Part shown: piece after piece, positions 21,854-30,136 of the stretch
Layout of the letters: every line of letters starts with the position of its first letter
Numbering within the stretch: the first letter of the stretch is position 1
Notes under the pieces: generated by a model
Databases searched by the model: none
Told to the model about the DNA's origin: nothing
Seen by the model: the letters and a program-made list of their open reading frames with translations, nothing else
Program-made: the position numbers and the translations under genes
Origin: Bacillota bacterium
GTDB lineage: Bacteria > Bacillota > UBA994
NCBI GenBank assembly: GCA_018725275.1
Contig: QLUC01000004.1
Coordinates: 1 to 32,549 of the forward strand
Length of the DNA: 32,549 nt
Direction of reading: 5' to 3'

Positions 21854-23326
21854 GTGGCTCTCATGACAAAAGACGAATATATCGCCAGCATCAGAAAGCT
21901 CAATCTCAATGTCTACCTCTTGGGGGAACGAATTGAAAGCCCAGTCGATCACCCCATCATTCGCCCTTCCCTAAATTCGGTGGCCGCCACCTATGAATTG
22001 GCCGAACAAGCCGAGTATCATGGCCTTATGACGGCGCGTTCGTCTTTGACGGGCGAAACAATTAACCGCTTCTGCCACTTACACCAGAGCACAGACGACC
22101 TATTGCAAAAAGTGAAGATGCTCCGCCTGCTCGGCCAAAAAACCGCGGCCTGTTTTCAGCGCTGTGTGGGCTTAGATGCCTTTAATGCGCTCTACGCAAC
22201 CACCTTTGAGCTAGACGCCAAGTATGGCACAGAGTACCACGCGCGGTTTGTGCAGTACCTTAAGTATGTGCAAAAGCATGACCTGACAGTGAACGGTGCG
22301 ATGACCGACCCGAAGGGAGATCGCTCCCGGGCACCGCACGCCCAGGAAGACCGCGACCTGTACCTGAGGATAGTCGAGGAAGGCGAAACCGGCATAGTCG
22401 TGCGCGGGGCCAAGGCCCACCAGACTGGGGCGGTCAACTCCCACGAACATTTGGTCCTGCCAACGGCGGCCCTAGGTCAAGAGGATCGCGACTACGCCGT
22501 ATCTTTCGCCGTGCCCTCGGACAGCCCCGGCATCATCATGATCTACGGTCGCCAGAGCTGTGACACCCGCAAGTTAGAATGTCAGTCGGGCGTCGACTTA
22601 GGCAATGCCCAGTATGGCGGACACGAGGCCTTAGTCATTTTCGACAATGTCTTTGTGCCTTGGGAGCGAGTCTTTATGTGCCGTGAGTATGAGTTTGCGG
22701 GCATGTTAGTCGAGCGTTTTGCCGGCTACCACCGCCAAAGCTATGGCGGTTGCAAGGTGGGGGTGGGCGATGTGCTCATTGGCGCCGCTGCTTTAGCCGC
22801 CGACTACAACGGAGTCATAAACGCGCGCCACGTTAAGGATAAACTTATCGAAATGACTCATCTCAACGAGACTCTCTACGCTTGCGGTATAGCCTGCTCG
22901 GTCGAGGGCCAGCCGATGGCGGCCGGCAATTACTTGGTGGACCTGTTGCTCGCCAATGTCTGCAAGCAAAACATCACCCGTTTTCCGTATGAAATTGCCC
23001 GTCTGGCCGAGGACTTGGCAGGGGGGCTGATGGTGACAATGCCCGGGGAGCAGGACCTGAGAAGCCCCGAAATCGGCCACTGGGTGGACAAGTACCTCCG
23101 CGGCCGCTCCGGCATCAGTACCGAAGACCGTATGCGTGTTCTCAGGCTCATCGAAAATATCACTCTAGGCGGCGGCGCAGTGGGTTACCGCACCGAGTCC
23201 ATGCACGGAGCCGGATCTCCCGAGGCGCAGCGCATCATGATAGCGCGCCAAGGAAACCTGGAATTTAAGAAAGCTTTGGCGCGAAAGATCGCCCAAGTAG
23301 AAGCAACCATAGATGGAGGGGCATGA
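21854..23326 (+). CDS. abfD: 4-Hydroxybutyryl-CoA dehydratase / vinylacetyl-CoA isomerase
   Basis: Radical FAD/[4Fe-4S] enzyme that dehydrates 4-hydroxybutyryl-CoA to crotonyl-CoA, used in 4-aminobutyrate and succinate fermentation. The 490-aa protein belongs to the HpaB/4-hydroxyphenylacetate hydroxylase fold. All four cluster ligands known from the Clostridium aminobutyricum enzyme (C99, C103, H292, C299) are found one residue on: C100 and C104 in ACFQRC, H293 in AGYHRQ, C300 in YGGC. The DPKGDRSRAPHAQ and ENITLGGGAVGYRTESMHGAGSP regions also fit. GTG at 21854 lies seven bases after GGGGGG. It overlaps the next gene by four bases (ATGA). Confidence 0.93.
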   Translation: MALMTKDEYIASIRKLNLNVYLLGERIESPVDHPIIRPSLNSVAATYELAEQAEYHGLMTARSSLTGETINRFCHLHQSTDDLLQKVKMLRLLGQKTAACFQRCVGLDAFNALYATTFELDAKYGTEYHARFVQYLKYVQKHDLTVNGAMTDPKGDRSRAPHAQEDRDLYLRIVEEGETGIVVRGAKAHQTGAVNSHEHLVLPTAALGQEDRDYAVSFAVPSDSPGIIMIYGRQSCDTRKLECQSGVDLGNAQYGGHEALVIFDNVFVPWERVFMCREYEFAGMLVERFAGYHRQSYGGCKVGVGDVLIGAAALAADYNGVINARHVKDKLIEMTHLNETLYACGIACSVEGQPMAAGNYLVDLLLANVCKQNITRFPYEIARLAEDLAGGLMVTMPGEQDLRSPEIGHWVDKYLRGRSGISTEDRMRVLRLIENITLGGGAVGYRTESMHGAGSPEAQRIMIARQGNLEFKKALARKIAQVEATIDGGA

Positions 23327-24522
23327 TGAAGAAGCAATACCCTTTAGAAGGACTTCGCGTGCTCGACCTTTCGCGCGTGCTAGCCGGGCCTTACTGCACC
23401 ATGATGCTCGGCGATTTGGGCGCAGAAATCATCAAGATTGAAGCTCCCGGGGTAGGAGATGATGCCCGGGCCTTCGGACCATTTGTCGGCGAAGAAAGCG
23501 CCTACTTCATGAGCCTCAACCGCAACAAAAAAAGCCTGACCCTCAACCTCAAAAATGAGGATGGTAAGGAGATTTTTAAGCAATTGGTGCGGCAAGCCGA
23601 TGTGGTGGTGGAGAACTACCGCCCCGGCACCATGGAGAAACTGGGCCTTGGCTATGACCTGCTCGCGGCTCTTAACCCCCGGCTCATCTATACCGCCATA
23701 TCTGGCTTTGGCAACACCGGGCCTTACCGCCGGAAGGCTGCCTATGATGTCGTAGTGCAGGGCATGGGTGGCATCATGAGCATCACGGGCTTTCCCGATG
23801 GCCTACCGACCAGGGTTGGAGCTTCCATCGGTGACATCAATGCCGCCTTGTTCGGCACCATCGGCCTTTTGGCCGCGCTCAACAGGCGCAATATAACCGG
23901 GCTAGGGCAGATGGTTGATGTGGCCATGCTCGACTGCCAAGTGGCGATGCTCGAGAACGCTATCACCCGGTACGAAGTCACCGGGGATGTGCCCAAACGC
24001 TTAGGCAATCGCCACCCTTCGATAACACCCTTTACTGCCGTTGCCGCTATGGACGGGCACATGGTACTGGCCATCGGCAACGACCACCTCTGGGGGCAAT
24101 TCTGTACCCTAGTAAATCGGCCAGATTTAGTTACTGACCCACTTTACCGGAACAACAGAGCGCGTACCGAAAACTGGACGACGCTAGAGCCATTGCTCGA
24201 AGTAATCTTCAGGCAGAGAACCATCGCCGAGTGGATTGCCGCTCTCGAATCTATTGGCGTGCCCTGTGGGCCAATCAATACCATCGACAAGGTTTTGCAG
24301 GACCGGCAAGTGCTCGCCCGCAACATGATTGAAGAAGCCGTGCACCCCCTAGCCGGGAAAATGCGCATGGCCGGGTCCCCCATCAAGCTGTCAGATGCGC
24401 CCGAACTGGTAGTGCGAGCACCCTCACCCACCCTCGGACAACACGGCGCCGAAATATTAGCCGAGCTACTCGGGCTAGATGCCGCCGCTATCCGCATTTT
24501 GCAAGAGAAAGGGGCGATCTAG
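23323..24522 (+). CDS. Class III (CaiB/BaiF/FRC) CoA-transferase
   Basis: Moves CoA between acyl groups. The 399-aa protein starts LEGLRVLDLSRVLAGPYCTMMLGDLGAEIIKIE, has ENYRPGTMEKLGLGYD, SGFGNTGPYRRKAAYDVVVQGMGG, and the catalytic Asp in IGDINAALFG (D171, equivalent to Asp169 of formyl-CoA transferase). The C-terminal half has VPCGPINTIDKVLQD. It is translationally coupled to the dehydratase (ATGA overlap, SD GGAGGGG), so it probably activates 4-hydroxybutyrate or recycles CoA from crotonyl-CoA or a later acyl-CoA; the substrate is inferred from context only. Most 4-hydroxybutyrate CoA-transferases are of a different family, which makes the pairing notable. Its stop shares the CTAG with rpoN. 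Confidence 0.9.
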   Translation: MMKKQYPLEGLRVLDLSRVLAGPYCTMMLGDLGAEIIKIEAPGVGDDARAFGPFVGEESAYFMSLNRNKKSLTLNLKNEDGKEIFKQLVRQADVVVENYRPGTMEKLGLGYDLLAALNPRLIYTAISGFGNTGPYRRKAAYDVVVQGMGGIMSITGFPDGLPTRVGASIGDINAALFGTIGLLAALNRRNITGLGQMVDVAMLDCQVAMLENAITRYEVTGDVPKRLGNRHPSITPFTAVAAMDGHMVLAIGNDHLWGQFCTLVNRPDLVTDPLYRNNRARTENWTTLEPLLEVIFRQRTIAEWIAALESIGVPCGPINTIDKVLQDRQVLARNMIEEAVHPLAGKMRMAGSPIKLSDAPELVVRAPSPTLGQHGAEILAELLGLDAAAIRILQEKGAI

Positions 24523-25784
24523 GTCTTTCTTTGTCCTCGCGGCAAGATGCTTAGTACCTCGCGGTACTTGGCAACGGTGCGCCGCGCGATGTTGATGCCT
24601 TCTGCGGCCAGTTCTTTTTTCACTTCTTCATCGCTCAGGGGGAAGCTCTTATCTTCTTGACTGATGAGCTGGTTGATTCTCTCTTGTACGGCCCGTGAAG
24701 CCACTCTGCCGTGGAGCGCCTGCACATGAGCAGAGAAGAAGTCCTTGAGCGGCAGAACCCCACGCGGAGTCAGGGCATACTTGTGGCTCACGGCGCGACT
24801 CACCGTCGATTCATGCACCCCGACCTCACTCGCCACTTCCGCCATGGTGAGGGGCCGTAAATATGCCTGCCCGTGCTCCAAGAAGGAAGACTGCCATGTC
24901 GCCAGGATATCCGAGATGCGTAGCAGCGTATCCCGTCTCTGTACTGCTGCCCGCGCGAGCCAGCGCCCCTGCTGGTAGCACTGGCGCAAGTACTTCTTGG
25001 TATTTCGGTCGGCCTCGCCTAGCAACTGACAGTACAGACTATCCATCCTCCGCTCGTTAATGAGCGGTTGTTTTACTTCGGCGTGAAAGCTGTCCGCCAC
25101 CTTGGTGAAACAAACATCGGGGGACACCGAGCCGGTACCGGTATATTGCCACGAGGCGTACCTGCCCCCAGGCGCGGCATCGCAAGTTTTTAGCTCCGCG
25201 AGCACCGCCTGCACCTCTCTCCTAGAGATGCCGGTTAGGCTGGCCACCCTGTCCGCACTGGGCTTAGCCTCGGCAAAGTAAGTCCTGATGATTTTTTCTC
25301 TGCCCTCGGTCAGTAAGTCGCGATTGGCCATCTGCAGGAGGAAACTCTCACACCAGCTTTCTGCCGCAAAACCAGGGGGCCCCAAGGCCTGGAGCAGCCA
25401 CTTACCCAGCCGGAGTGTCGCCCTGGCAATGCCCAGTTCGCGCGCCAGGTTTTCGTCAATTGACGGCAACAATCCGCGGTCGTCTAAAGAGTCCACGAGT
25501 GCGATTGCGGCTCGCTTGACAGGGGGCGGGGCGTCGCTCAATCTAATTTCGGTGCGAAGTTCATCCCTAGGGTCTACCGCCATACTTGGGCTCGTCCTTG
25601 GCCAGAACCGCCCCTCCCAGGGAATAGTTTTTATTTCTAAAAGGGGGTTTTCGGCGGCCTGGCTTAGTAAGTAGCTTTCAAGTTCGGCATTCGTCATGAG
25701 CAAGAGTAAGATGGCCTGCTTGAGCTTGGCCGTCATGACGATATCGCCGCGGAGAATCGGTGTTTGCTCAAGCAATGGCCGCAC
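24519..25784 (-). CDS. rpoN: RNA polymerase sigma-54 factor
   Basis: Directs RNA polymerase to -24/-12 promoters that need an enhancer-binding ATPase. The 421-aa protein has a region I helix pair (LKQAILLLLMTNAELESYLLSQAAENPLLEI), a very short acidic region II, the core-binding domain, the HTH (TMAEVASEVGVHESTVSRAVSHKY) and the invariant RpoN box ARRTVAKYRE (about 400-409). Region I is poorer in Gln than usual and there is no typical QxLxxTPQLQQ start, so it is on the divergent, short side. GTG at 25784 is seven bases after AGAGGAG. It follows the HPr-like gene by 21 bases and converges with the CoA-transferase gene. No enhancer-binding protein gene is in the window. Confidence 0.95.
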   Translation of the reverse strand: MRPLLEQTPILRGDIVMTAKLKQAILLLLMTNAELESYLLSQAAENPLLEIKTIPWEGRFWPRTSPSMAVDPRDELRTEIRLSDAPPPVKRAAIALVDSLDDRGLLPSIDENLARELGIARATLRLGKWLLQALGPPGFAAESWCESFLLQMANRDLLTEGREKIIRTYFAEAKPSADRVASLTGISRREVQAVLAELKTCDAAPGGRYASWQYTGTGSVSPDVCFTKVADSFHAEVKQPLINERRMDSLYCQLLGEADRNTKKYLRQCYQQGRWLARAAVQRRDTLLRISDILATWQSSFLEHGQAYLRPLTMAEVASEVGVHESTVSRAVSHKYALTPRGVLPLKDFFSAHVQALHGRVASRAVQERINQLISQEDKSFPLSDEEVKKELAAEGINIARRTVAKYREVLSILPRGQRKT

Positions 25785-25805
25785 AGCGGAGCTCCTCTCT
25801 ATCTT

Positions 25806-26099
25806 CTACTCATGGCTGATGTTGGTCTGAGCTTCGCCCAACCCGTCTTGAATAAAAGCAACTATGGTTTCTAGGGCGGAGGATGGGTCGACTGATGAGC
25901 GCACCACCACCTCGATTTCGGCTCCACGGGTTAGTTCCCAGCCGATAAGGGCGAGCAGGCGCGTAATGGGCAGTACCTCTCCCTTGTAACCGAGCAAGAG
26001 CTCCACATCGAGCTTGCCCGCTAGTTCCCTAAGACGCGCGAAGGGGCGAAAATGCAGCACTGCATTGACGATTTGTACCTTGACCCGAACTTCTCTCAC
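25806..26099 (-). CDS. HPr/Crh-like phosphocarrier family protein
   Basis: Small protein with the HPr fold. The 97-aa product aligns with HPr along its length: LHFRPFARL corresponds to the GLHARPAA loop, and the phosphorylatable His is kept (H16), unlike Bacillus Crh, which has Gln there. The Ser46 region (KSIMGIMSL in HPr) reads PITRLLALIGW, with Thr near the Ser position, so control by HPr kinase is doubtful. Its place directly after whiA (GTGA overlap) is that of crh in Bacillus. It may be a regulatory HPr relative rather than a sugar PTS carrier; no PTS genes are in the window. Confidence 0.78.
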   Translation of the reverse strand: MREVRVKVQIVNAVLHFRPFARLRELAGKLDVELLLGYKGEVLPITRLLALIGWELTRGAEIEVVVRSSVDPSSALETIVAFIQDGLGEAQTNISHE

Positions 26100-27037
26100 C
26101 CTGGTGCTACCCCCCCATAACCTAACTCTTTGGCGAGCTCCTCTATTTTGCGCAAACGATGGTTCACCGCTCCTTTGCTGAGGGGCGGACTAAAGTACAA
26201 GCCGAGCTCCTGCAGACTGGCCTCGGGATGCTTGGCACGCAGCTCGGCCGTCAGGCGCAAATTCGGCGAGAGATTATTTGTGCCCAACACTTGGTCGACA
26301 TACCTGATGCATTCTATATGCCGCCAAGCCGTTGAAATGGTCTTATTAAGATTGGCCGTTTCGGCATTTACCAGGCGATTGACTTGGTTGCGCATGGATT
26401 TGCGCACGCGCGCATCTTCCACCTTAAGCAGGCTGGCATGGGCACCAATCAAGTTAAGAAAGTCAACGACCTGCTCGCCTTCTTTAAGGTAGACCACCAA
26501 GAGCTCCTTGCGGCGGGTGAGGCGCGGCGAGAGACCATAGTCCTCTAAGACTTGCCGCAAGTAATCCGCAGTCTCTTGGTACTCGCAGACCATCTCGAGG
26601 TGATAACTAGCCTTTTGGGGGTCACTCATGCTCCCTGAAATAATAAACGCTCCCCTGAGGTAAGCGCGGTTACAACACTCACTCTCGGGCGTGTCTAGAT
26701 GCGTAAAGAAACTGCTGGCTTCGCCGTCCCACAGCCCGACTTCTAGGAGAAGTTTATCGGCCTTCGGGGCAAATAGCAGGTACATGCGGTTCTTGCGAAA
26801 GGCGGAGCGCCGACGGATAAAGACCCTGGCCTCGGGCTGGCGTTCCTTCAGGAGTTGCAAGACAAGCCGCGCCACCGCCGGGTTTTGGGTATGGATATTA
26901 AGCCCCATACCACCGGCGCGCGAGAGCTGCAAGATACCGCCGTGACGAATGATGGCGGCTAATTCGCGCCGACGACAGCAAGGCTCACTGTCGATGATGC
27001 GCACCAGCTCTCCCTTGACATCCTCCGTAAAGGTCAC
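26096..27037 (-). CDS. whiA: DNA-binding protein WhiA
   Basis: Conserved Gram-positive DNA-binding protein tied to cell division, chromosome segregation and, in Streptomyces, sporulation. The 313-aa product has the N-terminal WhiA domain (FTEDVKGELVRI..., CCRRRELAAIIRHGG), a LAGLIDADG-like core (ECCNRAYLRGAFIISGSMSDPQKASYHLE), and a C-terminal HTH with RHIECIRYVDQ, LSPNLRLTAELRAKHPEASLQELG and LSKGAVNHRLRKIEELA. GTG at 27037 follows GGGGGGAG. The usual rapZ and yvcK neighbours are absent upstream, where glnA lies instead. It overlaps the HPr-like gene by four bases. Confidence 0.96.
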   Translation of the reverse strand: MTFTEDVKGELVRIIDSEPCCRRRELAAIIRHGGILQLSRAGGMGLNIHTQNPAVARLVLQLLKERQPEARVFIRRRSAFRKNRMYLLFAPKADKLLLEVGLWDGEASSFFTHLDTPESECCNRAYLRGAFIISGSMSDPQKASYHLEMVCEYQETADYLRQVLEDYGLSPRLTRRKELLVVYLKEGEQVVDFLNLIGAHASLLKVEDARVRKSMRNQVNRLVNAETANLNKTISTAWRHIECIRYVDQVLGTNNLSPNLRLTAELRAKHPEASLQELGLYFSPPLSKGAVNHRLRKIEELAKELGYGGVAPG

Positions 27038-27124
27038 CGCGCTCCCCCCCTAGCTTTGCTCCTGCCGTAGCTTTAATAATTCGCCTCGCCACCCTCATTC
27101 CCTGCCGCCGCCAGCCACAAGACA

Positions 27125-27157
27125 AGAAGGGCCCCCGCATTTAGCGGTGGCCCTTCT
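27125..27157 (-). terminator. Terminator after glnA
   Basis: Minus-strand arms AGAAGGGCC(A)CCGC and GCGG(G)GGCCCTTCT with a TAAAT loop: a nine-pair stem, one mismatch, then four more pairs, followed by TGTCTTGT. It starts four bases past the glnA stop. The T run is weak. Confidence 0.7.
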
Positions 27158-27161
27158 ACGC

Positions 27162-28487
27162 TTAATGAACCGATAAATACCGTTCTAACTCCCACGGATG
27201 AACCGCCATTTCATGCAGGCGGCATTCAGCTCTCTTGGCGGCAATGAAACGGGTGAAGATGTGCTCGCCTAATGCTCCACGCATCAACTCACTTTGGGAA
27301 AAATGGTGCAGGGCTTCCTGGAGGCTCCCCGGCAGGCTGGCAATCCCTGCGGCCAAGCGGTCTTCTTCACATAAATGATAGATATTGCAACCCATGGGTG
27401 AAGGAGGGGTGAGCTTTTCCTTTATCCCCTGCAATCCGGCTGTGAGCGCTACGGCAAAGGCTAGGTAGGGATTGCAGGAAGGATCGGGGCTACGCAGTTC
27501 TAGGCGGGTGCTATTGCCACGGCGTGCCGGAACCCGGATGAGCGGGCTTCGATTGCGCTCTGACCAGGCGATATAGACAGGCGCTTCATACCCCGGCACC
27601 AAGCGCTTGTAAGAGTTGATGAGCGGGTTAGTGATGGCCGTAAACTCTAAGCAATGGCGCATTAACCCCGCTAAGTAAGACATGGCTATGCGGCTCAACT
27701 GATGGGGCGCATGTTGGTCATAGAAGGCATTGCTACCATTGACAAAAAGGGATTGATTGATATGCATGCCGCTGCCCGCCTCGCCAAAAAGGGGCTTGGG
27801 CATAAAGGTAGCGTGCAGCCCATGCTGCATGGCGATGGTGCGCACCACCAGTTTAAAAGTGGTGACGTTGTCGGCGGCCGTTAGGGCATCGGTATACCTA
27901 AAATCAATCTCGTGCTGTCCGGGGGCACATTCATGATGCGAGGCTTCCACATGAAAGCCCATCTCCTCCAGGGTCAGGACGATGTCCTGACGAGCATCCT
28001 CGCCGCGGTCGATTGGGGACAAATCAAAGTACCCACCGCGGTCATTGGTGATAGTGGTCGGCCCCCCATCAGGGTCGCGCTTGAACAGAAAGAACTCGGC
28101 CTCGGGTCCCACCTGCATGACATACCCCATTGCTTGCGCTTCGGCCACTGCTCTCTTTAAAGTGCCCCGCGGGCAGCCACTAAAGGGGGTGCCATCAGGA
28201 TTCAGCACATCGCAAATTAGGCGCGCGGTCGGTGCCTTATCCTTGGTCCAGGGAAAGACGGCATAGGTGGCGGGGTCGGCTTTAAGGAGCATGTCCGACT
28301 CTTCAATGCGGGCAAAACCCTCGATGGAAGACCCATCAAACATCAATTGTCCGTCTAGGGCGGTTTCGATTTCATCGACTGAGATGGCCACATTCTTGTT
28401 CACCCCGAGGATGTCCGTAAATTGGAGGCGAACAAACCGCACCTTGTCTTCCTTCACTCTCGCTAATACATCTTGTTTCGTAGCCAT
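27162..28487 (-). CDS. glnA: Glutamine synthetase, type I (alpha)
   Basis: Makes glutamine from glutamate, ammonia and ATP. The 441-aa protein has FTDILGVNKNVAI, the latch LMFDGSSIEGFARIEESDM, GPEAEFFLF and ASHHECAPGQHEIDF metal ligands, FMPKPLFGEAGSGMHINQSL with the catalytic loop, NSYKRLVPGYEAPVYIAWSERNRSPLIRVP and the R-E-R active-site run TRLELRSPDPSCNPYLA. The length and absence of the about 25-residue insertion and adenylylation Tyr region mark it as GSI-alpha, the type feedback-controlled in Bacillus. ATG at 28487 lies after GGAAAGGGTG. It is a single-gene unit with its own promoter and terminator; no glnR follows or precedes it here. Confidence 0.97.
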   Translation of the reverse strand: MATKQDVLARVKEDKVRFVRLQFTDILGVNKNVAISVDEIETALDGQLMFDGSSIEGFARIEESDMLLKADPATYAVFPWTKDKAPTARLICDVLNPDGTPFSGCPRGTLKRAVAEAQAMGYVMQVGPEAEFFLFKRDPDGGPTTITNDRGGYFDLSPIDRGEDARQDIVLTLEEMGFHVEASHHECAPGQHEIDFRYTDALTAADNVTTFKLVVRTIAMQHGLHATFMPKPLFGEAGSGMHINQSLFVNGSNAFYDQHAPHQLSRIAMSYLAGLMRHCLEFTAITNPLINSYKRLVPGYEAPVYIAWSERNRSPLIRVPARRGNSTRLELRSPDPSCNPYLAFAVALTAGLQGIKEKLTPPSPMGCNIYHLCEEDRLAAGIASLPGSLQEALHHFSQSELMRGALGEHIFTRFIAAKRAECRLHEMAVHPWELERYLSVH

Positions 28488-28519
28488 GCCCTACACCCTT
28501 TCCGAACTATAATGGCCTA

Positions 28520-28548
28520 ATATTACACGAATATTCGCGCCCTGTCTA
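28520..28548 (-). promoter_or_regulatory. Sigma-A promoter for glnA
   Basis: Minus-strand TAGACA (28548-28543, five of six), 17-base spacer, TAATAT (28525-28520, four of six, preceded by TG). It lies about 33 bases before the ATG. No clear GlnR or TnrA operator was recognised. Confidence 0.6.
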
Positions 28549-28651
28549 GGCAAATTCCTTGGCGCATTCCCTTGAGATGATTTCGCCGGTGCGAGCAAGA
28601 ACGCATGATGGACCTATAAATGGAGAGCCTAACATTTAAGGGAGTGAGCGA

Positions 28652-30133
28652 GTGGACAACTGGTGGGACCTCCTCAAGCGCTTTTTTATGGCAGAAGATG
28701 CTACACGCAGTACGCATAGCGCGATCCCCTCACGCGGCTTTCAAGGCAATCTTGCCTATCTGCGGGAGCGCTTTACCAATGTCCACGATTTTAGTGTGAG
28801 GGAGTTGCAATTAGGGGGCGACGGAAAAAAAGCGGCCGTAATCTACCTAGAGAGCCTGACCAACCCTGCCAGAATCGCCGAAGAAGTACTCATCCCGCTC
28901 GGCAGTTTCATCGGCATGGCCGAGAGGCAGCAAGCAAAAGTGCGTCCTTTGTTGGCTAAACAATTCCTTTCATCCTCCAACCTAGAAGAAACAACGGATT
29001 TAAAGCAGGCCGAAGGACTGCTGCTCGACGGCTGGACCATCATCCTGATGGATGGGCTACATACAATTCTCGCGGTTGGCACTCAGTCTAACCCCGGACG
29101 TGCGGTGACCGCGTCTGAAACAGAAACTTCTATTTTTGGCCCTAAGCAGGCCTTCGTGGAAGCGCATGCGGTCAACTTGGCCCTTCTGCGGCAAAAACTT
29201 AAAACCCCCAAACTTAAATTAGAGGAATTCCGTTTAGGGACCAAGTCCCCCACCAGCGTTATGTTCGTGTATCTTGAAGGAACTGCGCCGGACACTTTTG
29301 TCCGCGGGGTTAGAGAACGTTTAGCGAACATCGAGGTGGAGGTGCTCATCGAGAGCTCCTATCTTGAATCCCTGCTCGGGATAAGCACCCTCTCTCCATT
29401 CCCGCAGGCCATTTACACCGAGCGCCCCGACAAGGTCACCGGAAACCTCCTCGAGGGCAGAGTCGCCCTAGTAGTTGACGGCTCCCCTGATGTCTTGGTG
29501 TTACCAACGGCTTTTCCTGACCTGTTTCAAGTTGCTGATGACTACTACCAGCGTACTCTCCCCAGTTTGCTCATTCGCTTCCTCAGGGTGATCGCATTTT
29601 TCCTTGCCACCACCCTGCCCTCGTTGTATGTTGTGCTCATCAGTTTCAATTACGAAGTTCTACCCACCAACCTGATCATACCGGTGGCCATTTTCCGCAG
29701 CGGCGTGCCCTTCCCCCCGTTCATCGAGCTGTTCGGCATGCTCCTCATCGTCGACATACTGCAGGAAGGAGCCACTCGGCTGCCCTCCAAGGTGGGCCAG
29801 ACAATAGGTGTCGTGGGCGGTTTCGTCCTGGGACAGGCCGTCATTGAAGCCGGGCTGATCAGTCCGTTGTCGCTAATCACGGCTGCGCTTTCCTTTATCG
29901 GTTCCTTTGCCATTCCCGACTACAGGGTAGTTGGCCTGGTACGCATCCTGCGCTATGCGCTACTGCTGGGGGCAAGCCTACTTTCTGGGGTTGGCGTGGT
30001 GGCCGTGTGGCTCGCGGTATTTATCCATATCGCTTCGCTGGAAGTGCTTGGGGTGCCTTACTTGCGCCCGATAGCTCCCCTTTCTCTAAAAAGCATGGGT
30101 GATTTTATCTTGCATCGAAAGAAGGATGAGTGA
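28652..30133 (+). CDS. gerA: Spore germination protein GerA (germinant receptor A subunit)
   Basis: A subunit of an inner spore membrane receptor that responds to small-molecule germinants. The 493-aa protein has a large N-terminal soluble part (about 1-300) with ERQQAKVRPLL-like and VLVDGSPDVLVLPT regions (GRVALVVDGSPDVLVLPTAF is a family hallmark), then about five TM helices (about 305-480) with PTNLIIPVAIFRSGVPFPPFIELFGMLLIVDILQEGATRLP and GQTIGVVGGFVLGQAVIEAGLISP. Length matches the PF03323 family. GTG at 28652 follows AGGGAGTG. First gene of gerA-gerB-gerC; a spore-specific promoter is expected upstream but none was clear. Confidence 0.95.
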   Translation: MDNWWDLLKRFFMAEDATRSTHSAIPSRGFQGNLAYLRERFTNVHDFSVRELQLGGDGKKAAVIYLESLTNPARIAEEVLIPLGSFIGMAERQQAKVRPLLAKQFLSSSNLEETTDLKQAEGLLLDGWTIILMDGLHTILAVGTQSNPGRAVTASETETSIFGPKQAFVEAHAVNLALLRQKLKTPKLKLEEFRLGTKSPTSVMFVYLEGTAPDTFVRGVRERLANIEVEVLIESSYLESLLGISTLSPFPQAIYTERPDKVTGNLLEGRVALVVDGSPDVLVLPTAFPDLFQVADDYYQRTLPSLLIRFLRVIAFFLATTLPSLYVVLISFNYEVLPTNLIIPVAIFRSGVPFPPFIELFGMLLIVDILQEGATRLPSKVGQTIGVVGGFVLGQAVIEAGLISPLSLITAALSFIGSFAIPDYRVVGLVRILRYALLLGASLLSGVGVVAVWLAVFIHIASLEVLGVPYLRPIAPLSLKSMGDFILHRKKDE

Positions 30134-30136
30134 GCC

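Noticed and set aside
28549..28651. Spore-specific (sigma-F/G) promoter before gerA
   Set aside because: Only weak partial matches (a CTATAAA-like element) with no good -35; not strong enough to list.
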